Source of the DNA: JBEEPE01 sp041191265
GTDB lineage: Bacteria > Verrucomicrobiota > Verrucomicrobiia > Chthoniobacterales > Chthoniobacteraceae
NCBI GenBank assembly: GCA_041191265.1
Contig: JBEEPE010000241.1
Span: 1 to 24,240, forward strand
Length of the DNA stretch: 24,240 bases
Reading direction: 5' to 3'
The notes beneath the pieces were generated by a model. The model made no database searches and was not told the origin of the DNA. It saw only the letters and a list, made by a program, of their open reading frames with translations. The translations under genes were made by a program, and so were the position numbers. How positions within the stretch are numbered: position 1 is the stretch's first letter; each line of letters begins with the position of its first letter. Positions 7,961 through 14,181 of the stretch are shown here, piece after piece.

Positions 7961-8623
7961 ATGAGAATGAGAACGATGAGAACGATTCTTGGGATGATTG
8001 CGGGAGTGGGTTTTAGCGGGACCGCGTTGATTGCTGCCGATGGGGTGGCTTCAGGTGGTGAGGGCGGTCGTGAACGGTTGACCTTGGGAGGGGGCTGTTT
8101 TTGGTGTGTGGAAGCGGTTTACCAGCGGATTGAGGGGGTGACGAAGGTGGTGAGCGGGTATGCAGGTGGGCATGTGCCAAACCCGACGTATGAGCAGGTT
8201 TGCGAGAAGAAGACGGGGCACGCTGAGGTGGTTCAGATTGAGTTTGATCCGGCGAAGGTGAAGGTGGAGCACCTGTTGGAGGTGTTTTGGGTGGCGCATG
8301 ATCCGACGACATTGAACCGGCAAGGGGCGGATCGCGGTCCGCAGTATCGGTCGATTATCTTGTTTGAGAACGAGGCGCAAAAGACGGCGGCGGAGGCTTC
8401 TAAGGCGAAGGCGCAGAAGGATATTTTCGAGCCGATTGTGACGGAAATCGTGAAGCTGGAGAAGTTTTACGCGGCGGAGGGGTACCATCAGAACTACTTC
8501 AACCAGAATGCTTCGAAGAATCCGTATTGCGCGGTGGTGATTGAGCCGAAGGTGCGGAAGTTGGTGGAGAAGGGAGTGATCAGCCGTAAGCCGCTGATTG
8601 GCGTGGAAGGGGGGGCGAAATGA
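7961..8623 (+). CDS. msrA: Secreted peptide-methionine (S)-S-oxide reductase
   Basis: MsrA reduces the S-epimer of methionine sulfoxide in proteins. The catalytic GCFWC motif lies at residues 45-49 with Cys46 as nucleophile. SGYAGG, GHAEVVQIEFDP, HDPTTLNRQGADRGPQYRS and the late GYHQNY block are all typical. The 220-residue length includes an N-terminal hydrophobic segment (about 8-26, ending ALIAADG), so the enzyme is probably exported and repairs envelope proteins. Cytoplasmic MsrA lacks this segment. Three nearby ATGs (7961, 7967, 7976) are possible; GGAG at 7955-7958 is best spaced for 7967. No MsrB domain or gene is adjacent. The stop overlaps the yhbY start by 4 bases. Confidence 0.95.
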   Translation: MRMRTMRTILGMIAGVGFSGTALIAADGVASGGEGGRERLTLGGGCFWCVEAVYQRIEGVTKVVSGYAGGHVPNPTYEQVCEKKTGHAEVVQIEFDPAKVKVEHLLEVFWVAHDPTTLNRQGADRGPQYRSIILFENEAQKTAAEASKAKAQKDIFEPIVTEIVKLEKFYAAEGYHQNYFNQNASKNPYCAVVIEPKVRKLVEKGVISRKPLIGVEGGAK

Positions 8624-8901
8624 CGGGGGCGGAGAAGCGTGGGTTACGGTCACGGGCGCAGCGACTGGCTGCGGTGGTGCGTGTGGGGCATGCGGGTGTG
8701 TCGGACGGATTGGTTGCGGCGTTGGACCAAGCGTTTACGGGGACCGACCTTGTGAAGGTGAAGTTTGACGGTCAGAAGGAGCATCGGCACGACATCGCGC
8801 CGGTGCTGGCGGAGCGGACGGGGAGCACGCTGGTGCAGGAGCTGGGGCATGTGGCGGTTTTCTTTAGGCCGCTTCCCGCTGGGCGTGAGGCTGCGCGGTG
8901 A
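8620..8901 (+). CDS. yhbY: YhbY/CRM-domain RNA-binding protein
   Basis: The 93-residue protein is a single CRM domain. LRSRAQRLAAVVRVGHAGVSDGL corresponds to the usual GxxLR-A--L-P-V-VGK-GLT helix and loop, followed by VKVKFDGQKEHRHDIAPVLAERTGSTLVQELGHVAVFFRP. The family's GxxG loop is here VGHAG. E. coli YhbY associates with pre-50S ribosomal particles, so a ribosome-assembly role is the best family-based guess. The ATG overlaps the msrA stop (ATGA at 8620-8623), indicating coupled translation. Confidence 0.9.
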   Translation: MTGAEKRGLRSRAQRLAAVVRVGHAGVSDGLVAALDQAFTGTDLVKVKFDGQKEHRHDIAPVLAERTGSTLVQELGHVAVFFRPLPAGREAAR

Positions 8902-8936
8902 GGCGGGGAATGTTTTTTGATGGGAGACTTGGGCGA

Positions 8937-9968
8937 ATGAACACTGCGTCCAAGTTTTTGATGGGTTGGGTTTGCGGGTTTGTGCTGCTGGGTGTGTCCC
9001 GCGTTTTTGCGGGCGAGGTGGGGGCGGTGCATGCGGGGGGGCGCGTGATTTTCCGCGAGGGGGCGCGCGAGATTGGTTGTTATCAAGCGGAGCCGTTGTC
9101 GGTCCCTACGGGAGTGGCTGCGGTGCAGCGTCGGGGTGGGTACTTGCATCCCTTGCGGACTCCAGAGGGCCATGTGGTCACGGGAGATTTTCCAGCGGAT
9201 CATCGGCACCATCATGGGGTGTGGTTTGCGTGGACCAAGGCGGAGTGGGGTGGGCGTGCGACGGATTTTTGGAATCTGGGGGCGGGATTGGGAGGAGTTG
9301 AGGGGGGCGAGGTTCGGAGGGTTTGGAATGAGGGGGGCGCGGGGTGTTTGAAGGCGGGGCATCGGGTGGTGGATTATTCGAGCGGAGTCTGGGATTTGGT
9401 TTTGGAGGAGGAGTGGGAGGTGCGGTTTGGTTCGGGCGAATCGGGTGGGCGCGTCTTTAACCGAGTGGACGTTACCGTCGGTCAACGGGTGGCGGGTCAG
9501 GGGGCCTTGGTTTTGCCAAGCTACCATTATGGAGGATTCGCGTTTCGGGGCTTGGACGCGTGGAGCGGTGTTGAAGGAATGCAGGTGCTTGCCTCGGGCG
9601 GGGTGAGTGATCGGACGGGTGTTGAAGGAGGCGGCCGCGTTTGGGTGGCGTTGACGGGAGCGGTGGGCGAGGGGGGGGGAGCGCGCGGGAGCGTTGTGGT
9701 GATGGGGCATCCGACGAACTTTCGTCATCCGGAGCCTGTTCGGATGCATCCCAAGGATCCGTACTTTTGTTTTGCGCCTCAGCGGGCTGGGGGATTCTCG
9801 CTTGAGGCGGGGAAGCCGCATACTGTTTCGTACCGATTGATGATAGTGGACGGGGCGGTTTCGGCGGCTGAGGCGGATGGGTGGGCGCGGGAGTGGGCGC
9901 AGGTGGATGTTTCGGAGCGTCGTTGCTGCACCTCGCCGACGAGTCGGGGCTATTTTTTTAAGCGGTAG
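8937..9968 (+). CDS. Secreted DUF6807 (PmoA-like) protein
   Basis: The 343-residue product begins with a signal peptide (about residues 1-25: basic start, hydrophobic core MGWVCGFVLLGVSRVFA, then GEV). The ATG at 8937 is chosen because GGGAGA at 8922-8927 is well placed and the signal peptide starts there; the frame is open back to a GTG at 8898. The conserved centre is GDFPADHRHHHGVWFAWTKA followed by TDFWNLG, the hallmark of the PF14100 family. That family was once labelled methane oxygenase PmoA and is now DUF6807. It is common in Planctomycetes and Verrucomicrobia, often near sugar-metabolism genes; its reaction is unknown. The His-rich loop suggests metal or ligand binding. It sits between yhbY (35 bases before) and proC (22 bases after). 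Confidence 0.85.
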   Translation: MNTASKFLMGWVCGFVLLGVSRVFAGEVGAVHAGGRVIFREGAREIGCYQAEPLSVPTGVAAVQRRGGYLHPLRTPEGHVVTGDFPADHRHHHGVWFAWTKAEWGGRATDFWNLGAGLGGVEGGEVRRVWNEGGAGCLKAGHRVVDYSSGVWDLVLEEEWEVRFGSGESGGRVFNRVDVTVGQRVAGQGALVLPSYHYGGFAFRGLDAWSGVEGMQVLASGGVSDRTGVEGGGRVWVALTGAVGEGGGARGSVVVMGHPTNFRHPEPVRMHPKDPYFCFAPQRAGGFSLEAGKPHTVSYRLMIVDGAVSAAEADGWAREWAQVDVSERRCCTSPTSRGYFFKR

Positions 9969-9990
9969 CGCGTTAGGATGAGGTGATTTT

Positions 9991-10785
9991 ATGAAGACGA
10001 TTGGATTTATTGGGTGCGGGAAGATGGCTTCGGCGTTGGCGATTGGGGGTGTTCGCGCAGGGGTTTTGGTGGGGGGGGATTTGTTGTTTTCGGATGTGCA
10101 TGGTCCTTCGGCGGAAGCCTTGGCGGGAGCGACAGGCGGGCGGGTTTCGGAGACCAAGGATCTTGTGACTGCTGCGGACGTGATTGTGTTGGCGGTGAAG
10201 CCTGCGGATGTGGCGGGGGTGTTGCGTTCGTGTGCGGGCGCGCTCGCTGGTAAGTTGGTGGTCTCGATCGCGGCGGGGTTGGGGTTGGGCCGACTGGAGG
10301 AATGGAGTGGAGCGGGTGTGCGGGTGGTTCGGGTGATGCCGAACACTCCGGTGATGGTGGGGGCTGGGGCAGCCGCTTTTTCGATGGGGGCTGGGGCGAC
10401 GGCCGAGGATGGGGAATGGGTGCGGCAGCTATTTTCTGCGACTGGGTTATGCGTTCAGGTGCCGGAGAGGCTGATGGATGCGGTGACGGGGTTAAGCGGG
10501 AGTGGTCCGGCTTACGGGTATGTTTTGATTGAAGCGTTGGCGGATGGCGGGGTGCTGATGGGGTTGCCGCGCGAGACGGCTTTGAAGCTGGCAGCGCAGA
10601 CGTTGATGGGGGCGGCTCGGATGGTTTTGGAGGGGGGGAGTCCGGGTCCGTTGAAGGATGCGGTGGCGAGTCCGGGCGGGACGACGATTGCGGGGCTTGA
10701 GGTGCTGGAGGTGAATGCGGTGCGCGGAGCACTGATGCGAGCGGTGCGTGCTGCGGCGGAGCGTTCGGTGGCGATGGGAGGATGA
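9991..10785 (+). CDS. proC: Pyrroline-5-carboxylate reductase
   Basis: ProC reduces pyrroline-5-carboxylate to proline with NAD(P)H, the last step of proline synthesis. The 264-residue length is standard. The N-terminal dinucleotide-binding loop GFIGCGKMASA (about 5-15), ILAVKP-type strand VIVLAVKPADV, RVMPNTP, and the C-terminal signature LSGSGPAYGYVLIEALADGGVLMGLPRETA with SPGGTTIAGLEVLE are all present. AGGATGAGG precedes the ATG as a good ribosome site. The next gene begins 6 bases after its stop. Confidence 0.97.
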   Translation: MKTIGFIGCGKMASALAIGGVRAGVLVGGDLLFSDVHGPSAEALAGATGGRVSETKDLVTAADVIVLAVKPADVAGVLRSCAGALAGKLVVSIAAGLGLGRLEEWSGAGVRVVRVMPNTPVMVGAGAAAFSMGAGATAEDGEWVRQLFSATGLCVQVPERLMDAVTGLSGSGPAYGYVLIEALADGGVLMGLPRETALKLAAQTLMGAARMVLEGGSPGPLKDAVASPGGTTIAGLEVLEVNAVRGALMRAVRAAAERSVAMGG

Positions 10786-10791
10786 TGTTGT

Positions 10792-11562
10792 ATGGGGAGA
10801 CCGGACCGGTTTCGTTGGGCGCTTTTGGGGATGTTGTTGGTGGCGCTCTCTGGCGCTCGTTCGGCGGGCGATGGTGAGCGGGTTGCCGTCGCGTCAGACC
10901 AGCAGAAGGGAGGGGGGGTGGATGCTGGGTTGGGGAGGCGCCGTGCGGCGTTGCGGCTGAAGGTTGTGGAGAGCATGGGGGCGGCGCGGTGGGACGATGC
11001 GGCGCGCGATCTGGCAGAGCTGCTGTTGCTGGAGCCGGGGGACGTGGAGTGTTTGCTGAATCTTGGGCAGGTGCGTCAGCGGCAGGGGGATGTTGGTGCG
11101 GCAATTGGGTTTTATCGTGAGGCGGTTCGGCGGGAGTCGGAGAATGCGGCGGGGTGGATGATGTTAGGGTTGGCGGAGATGGAGCGGGGCGAGGTGTTGC
11201 GTGCGTGCGCGAGTTTGGCGATGGGGGTTGCAATCGAGCCCGGCAGCGCCCGGGGTCACCGCTGGTACGGGATGGCGCTGGCACGGCGGGGGTGGAATGA
11301 CGCCGCGGAGGCGGAGCTGAAGCGGTCGATGGAACTGGACGGGAAGGATTCCGGAGCGCATTTCAATCTGGCTCTCCTGTATTTGAACCGGAAAGAACCG
11401 GCTTATGGACTGGCCCGATACCACTACATGACCGCGGTGGATTTAGGCGGCGAGCGAGATGACGTGGTCGAGGCGCTTCTTGAAAAGGGGGGCAAATCGG
11501 ACGGAGAGACGAAGGGGGCGGCAGGCGGGGGCGCACGGGGTGAATCCGAGGCGACGCGTTAG
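10792..11562 (+). CDS. Secreted or membrane-anchored TPR protein
   Basis: The 256-residue protein starts with a basic stretch and a hydrophobic segment (about 8-25, ALLGMLLVALSGARSAG), then a Gly-rich linker. At least four TPR-like helix pairs follow (about 55-215), for example PGDVECLLNLGQVRQRQGDVGAAIGFY and SGAHFNLALLYLNRKEPAYGLARYHY. TPR repeats mediate protein contacts, so it is likely a scaffold in the envelope; no enzymatic domain is visible. The tail is Lys/Glu/Gly-rich. GGGAGGATG ends shortly before the ATG at 10792 and overlaps the end of proC. It closes the run that begins at msrA, although no terminator is apparent. Confidence 0.82.
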   Translation: MGRPDRFRWALLGMLLVALSGARSAGDGERVAVASDQQKGGGVDAGLGRRRAALRLKVVESMGAARWDDAARDLAELLLLEPGDVECLLNLGQVRQRQGDVGAAIGFYREAVRRESENAAGWMMLGLAEMERGEVLRACASLAMGVAIEPGSARGHRWYGMALARRGWNDAAEAELKRSMELDGKDSGAHFNLALLYLNRKEPAYGLARYHYMTAVDLGGERDDVVEALLEKGGKSDGETKGAAGGGARGESEATR

Positions 11563-11634
11563 CGTTTGGCTGAGGAGCATATGATGTCACCAAAATGGGG
11601 CTGACACGTACGGAGCTGTCGGCAAGATGGAGAT

Positions 11635-11862
11635 ATGGCTACGTACATCTACGAGACCACGAACGAAACTGGACCGGTGAAGCGGTATGAGATTCAGCAG
11701 AGCATGAAGGACGCTCCGCTGACCCGTCATCCTGAGACAAGCGAGCCGATCCGCCGAGTCATCAGCGGGGGTTTTGGGGTTATGTCGAAGGGGGCAGGGC
11801 AAAATGCCGCACCGACGGCTCCGAGTGGAGGATCGTGCGGAACGGCGTGTGGTTGTCATTGA
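11635..11862 (+). CDS. FmdB-like small protein lacking the zinc-ribbon cysteines
   Basis: The 75-residue protein follows the FmdB pattern. It begins MATYIYE (compare MPTYEYxCxxCG), has the QSMKDAPLT block, then RRVISGGFG (compare VRRLISGGSG). The four ligands expected in CxxCG and CPxCG are all absent; those places read ETTNETG and HPETSE. Three cysteines and a terminal His appear instead in the tail, GGSCGTACGCH. FmdB proteins are small zinc-ribbon regulators first named from formamidase clusters. Similar cysteine-poor versions may be common in Verrucomicrobia, but I cannot verify this here. Codon use is less G/T-biased and more C-rich than neighbouring plus-strand genes, as often seen in well-expressed genes. 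The gene stands alone, 72 bases after the TPR gene. Confidence 0.78.
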   Translation: MATYIYETTNETGPVKRYEIQQSMKDAPLTRHPETSEPIRRVISGGFGVMSKGAGQNAAPTAPSGGSCGTACGCH

Positions 11863-12125
11863 TGGCGCTGCATTTCTGCTTTTTGCGGTTGAAAGAGGCT
11901 ATTGGCTGAGTTTTGAAGCTCTGGGTGAGCGCCGCGATTCCGGAAGATTTGTCTGTCATTCACGGTCGATTCGGTGTTTCTCACACTCTGACAGTGTCGG
12001 CGGGTAAGCGTAATCCTACTCGGTTTGTCGACTGCCCGAGTGGGTAGTCACCGATACGGGCTGGCTTTTCGAAGGGGATTCTTCGAATGCCTGAAGTGCT
12101 CCTGAGTCCGACAGAAGTCTAGAAT
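11863..12125. other. 263-base intergenic spacer with inverted repeats
   Basis: No convincing coding frame fills this gap. It holds a 7-bp perfect stem (TTCGAAG 12068-12074, CTTCGAA 12081-12087, 6-base loop) and a 6-bp ACTCGG/CCGAGT pair spanning about 12018-12041. A short CACT...AGTG palindrome lies around 11984-11996. A CTGACA (11988-11993) lies 17 bases before TAATCC (12011-12016), giving a good -35 but a poor -10. A long 5' leader or a small RNA is possible; no known RNA family or riboswitch core was recognised. Confidence 0.45.
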
Positions 12126-12728
12126 ATGGATAGTGCTCTTGTTTGGTTTTTTTCAATCGTTGGATACTTCTTTGTATCGTCGTTCTTTGAGTGGGCGTTG
12201 CATCGCTATGTGATGCACCGGCCGGTGGGTTGGTTTGTTTATCCGTTCCGCGCGCACGCGCAGATTCATCACCAGATTTTTAAGGCGGATCATACTTACC
12301 ATCTCGTTAATCCGACTGATCGTGAGACGATTCCTATGGCGTGGTGGAACGGCCCAGTCTTGGTGGTTTTGGGTTCTGCGCCGATGGCGATGGTTGCCTT
12401 CATCTTTGGCGACTGGAGAATTTACGTGGGCGGAGTGATTTCGATGGGGCTGTATTACTCGGTTTACGAGTACATCCACTGGTGCATGCATCTTCCGAAG
12501 GAGCGCCGCCTCGAGGCGACTTGGCTCTTCCGCCGGTTGAACGCTCATCACCTGTTGCACCACCGGTACATGCACAAAAACTTTAACGTGGTGTTTCCGT
12601 TCGCTGATTTGGTGCTTGGGACTTTGATTAGCCGAGCTAAGACGCGGTTCGCGGCGCCTGCGACGAAAGCGATTACGGACGTTCAGCCTCTGTTCGATGG
12701 CGTGCCCGAAGAGGCGCTTGCCGACTAG
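12126..12728 (+). CDS. Fatty acid hydroxylase/sterol desaturase family membrane protein
   Basis: The 200-residue integral membrane protein has the clustered histidines of the di-iron FA_hydroxylase family (PF04116): HRYVMH, HAQIHH, HWCMH and AHHLLHHRYMH. Hydrophobic helices lie at about 5-24 and as a pair at 77-115. Members oxidise lipids such as fatty acids, sterols or carotenoids using O2 at the membrane; the substrate here cannot be told. Length is short but normal for bacterial members. No strong Shine-Dalgarno precedes the ATG. The gene is isolated, with a structured spacer before it and a strong terminator after it, so it is probably monocistronic. Base composition is less G/T-skewed than most plus-strand genes in the window. 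Confidence 0.87.
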   Translation: MDSALVWFFSIVGYFFVSSFFEWALHRYVMHRPVGWFVYPFRAHAQIHHQIFKADHTYHLVNPTDRETIPMAWWNGPVLVVLGSAPMAMVAFIFGDWRIYVGGVISMGLYYSVYEYIHWCMHLPKERRLEATWLFRRLNAHHLLHHRYMHKNFNVVFPFADLVLGTLISRAKTRFAAPATKAITDVQPLFDGVPEEALAD

Positions 12729-12776
12729 GGATTGTTTTCAGTCGGGCATTGCTCGAATTTAGCTCGCCTCTTTTGA

Positions 12777-12805
12777 GCGGGTTCCGAAAGGAACCCGCTT
12801 TTTTT
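12777..12805 (+). terminator. Rho-independent terminator after the hydroxylase gene
   Basis: A perfect 9-bp stem, GCGGGTTCC (12777-12785) and GGAACCCGC (12790-12798), closes on a GAAA loop and is followed by seven T residues (12799-12805). The T run is on the plus-strand side only, so it mainly terminates the plus-strand gene. It lies 48 bases after that gene's stop and also separates it from the convergent minus-strand gene. Confidence 0.95.
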
Positions 12806-12836
12806 ATGCATGGCCGGTTGGCCGTGGCGGCGAACT

Positions 12837-13577
12837 TTACTTCGTCACCGCTTTCTTTTTGGCTGCGGGCGTTTCCTGCGGTTTGAGATTGGGTGCCGGA
12901 AGTTTTTCGCGCTGTGCAGACCAGCCTTCTTTGGGTTCGGCAGACGCCTCCCAAATCCGGAAGTTTTTGAAGGCTGCGGATTCGCCAGCGACGGTGAGTC
13001 CTGGGTTGGCTTTTGACGCTTTGAACAGTGCGTCGGTGCCCCAGCCGGTGAGTTTTCCATCGAGCGTGGCCACCATCGTGTCGCCGACCATTTCAAGAAC
13101 GACCGTGTGCCACTGTCCGGATTCGATTTTCTCGGGGCTGTTGAAAAAAATCACTGGGCGGTCTGGTCCGTCGTGATCGTGGTCATCTTTGCGCACATAG
13201 AATCCTGTGGGACTTAATCCGACGCGGGCGACGTGCTCCTTTTCGTCATTAATCGAAACGGTGGCTGACTTAGCGCCATCGAGGCGAACATCAACGGCGA
13301 GGACGAAATTGGTCAGTTTGACGGGGACTCGTCCCACAGCACCGTGCTTGTCGGATTCCAACTCAGCCACAGCGGTTTCCGAGTTGGAGCGGGTCCATTT
13401 TCCTTTGGCCTGACGCCATTTAATCTCGGTTTTTGCGTCGAGCGTCATTTCGTCGCTGAACGTGGCGCTGACGGGTTTTGCGAGCAGGGTTGGGGGAGGC
13501 TCTGGGGCGGCCATCGCTAGGGACGGGCAGAGGAGGAGGAGAGCGGACGTTTGATTGACGGCAAGGGGTGATTTCAT
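12837..13577 (-). CDS. Secreted DUF1080-like (concanavalin-fold) protein
   Basis: The 246-residue protein has a signal peptide (about 1-23, ending SLAMAAPEPP). The body is a beta-rich jelly-roll of the 3-keto-disaccharide hydrolase/DUF1080 or LamG-like type. Supporting strands include WRQAKGKWTRSNSETAVAEL, NFVLAVDVRLDGAKSATVSI, GQWHTVVLEMVGDTMVATLDGK and AFKNFRIWEA. DUF1080 proteins are abundant in Planctomycetes and Verrucomicrobia and act on, or bind, extracellular carbohydrates; no catalytic residue can be assigned. The C-terminus is Lys/Pro/Ala-rich and ends KKKAVTK. It converges on the hydroxylase gene, and its own downstream side shows only the A-rich face of the shared hairpin. Confidence 0.75.
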   Translation of the reverse strand: MKSPLAVNQTSALLLLCPSLAMAAPEPPPTLLAKPVSATFSDEMTLDAKTEIKWRQAKGKWTRSNSETAVAELESDKHGAVGRVPVKLTNFVLAVDVRLDGAKSATVSINDEKEHVARVGLSPTGFYVRKDDHDHDGPDRPVIFFNSPEKIESGQWHTVVLEMVGDTMVATLDGKLTGWGTDALFKASKANPGLTVAGESAAFKNFRIWEASAEPKEGWSAQREKLPAPNLKPQETPAAKKKAVTK

Positions 13578-13704
13578 GCTCTGACAAACCCCGGTACTTG
13601 CTCTGGGTTGCGGACTGTCTTTGGGGGTGGCTTCGTTGGAAGTGCGGCTTCTTTGTGGGATGGCACGGATACTGGTGTCAGGAAAAGGTGTAAAACCCCT
13701 GAAT

Positions 13705-14079
13705 ATGAAATATTTGATCTCTGGAGTGAGTTATTTGGCCGCTGTCTCGTATGTGTTGGGACAGGGTTTTGTTGGATTGGAGGCGGGGAAGCTGTTGCCG
13801 TTGATTTTGGGTTTGGGGGTGGTGTTGCACGGTTTTTCATTTGTGGGGTGCCTCACTTTTTCGGAGGCGACGAACCGATTGAACGTGACGTTGTGGGTTG
13901 GGCTTTTGAGTGCCTCGAGCTGGTTGCTGACGGTGGGGGGATTGGTGGAGTATTCGGAGGGTAAATCTCCGCTGGTGTTTGCCCTGATGAAATTTGGGGT
14001 GTCGTTACTGGTGTCCTACACCTCGGTGGTGGATGTGGCAGCGATGTACCGGACCGCAGGGTCGGGTTCAGCGCACTGA
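13705..14079 (+). CDS. Small four-helix membrane protein, function unknown
   Basis: The 124-residue product from the ATG at 13705 has about four hydrophobic segments: YLISGVSYLAAVSYVLG, LLPLILGLGVVLHGFSFVG, VTLWVGLLSASSWLLTVGGL and ALMKFGVSLLVSYTSVVDV. The frame is open to 13621, but the added 28 residues are not hydrophobic in a useful way and lack a better ribosome site. I do not recognise a family. A competing frame through the same DNA gives a Gly/Phe/Cys-rich product that looks like a shadow. It stands between a divergent minus-strand gene and the polyprenyl synthetase gene. Confidence 0.55.
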   Translation: MKYLISGVSYLAAVSYVLGQGFVGLEAGKLLPLILGLGVVLHGFSFVGCLTFSEATNRLNVTLWVGLLSASSWLLTVGGLVEYSEGKSPLVFALMKFGVSLLVSYTSVVDVAAMYRTAGSGSAH

Positions 14080-14181
14080 GTGGAGGCGTGTAGATTTGAG
14101 GGTTTTGGGGGGTTTTGGTGCGGGGGGGCTAAGTTGGGCACGCCAAATGCGGTCATCTCGGCGGCGTAGTTCGTCCCATCC

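Noticed and set aside
11774..12007. A 77-codon frame overlapping the end of the FmdB-like gene
   Set aside because: It is out of frame with the FmdB-like gene, has no ribosome site or recognisable features, and runs into the structured spacer.
11988..12016. CTGACA-17-TAATCC as a promoter for the hydroxylase gene
   Set aside because: The -35 is good but the -10 matches only two consensus bases, so it is mentioned in the spacer entry and not called.
12120..12125. TAGAAT as a -10 box for the hydroxylase gene
   Set aside because: It touches the start ATG, so transcription would begin inside the coding region, and the next in-frame ATG would remove the first histidine motif's helix.
13608..13964. 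Alternative plus-strand frame over the small membrane protein gene
   Set aside because: It encodes a Gly/Phe/Cys-rich product without helices or motifs, and the overlapping frame has a far more natural membrane-protein pattern.
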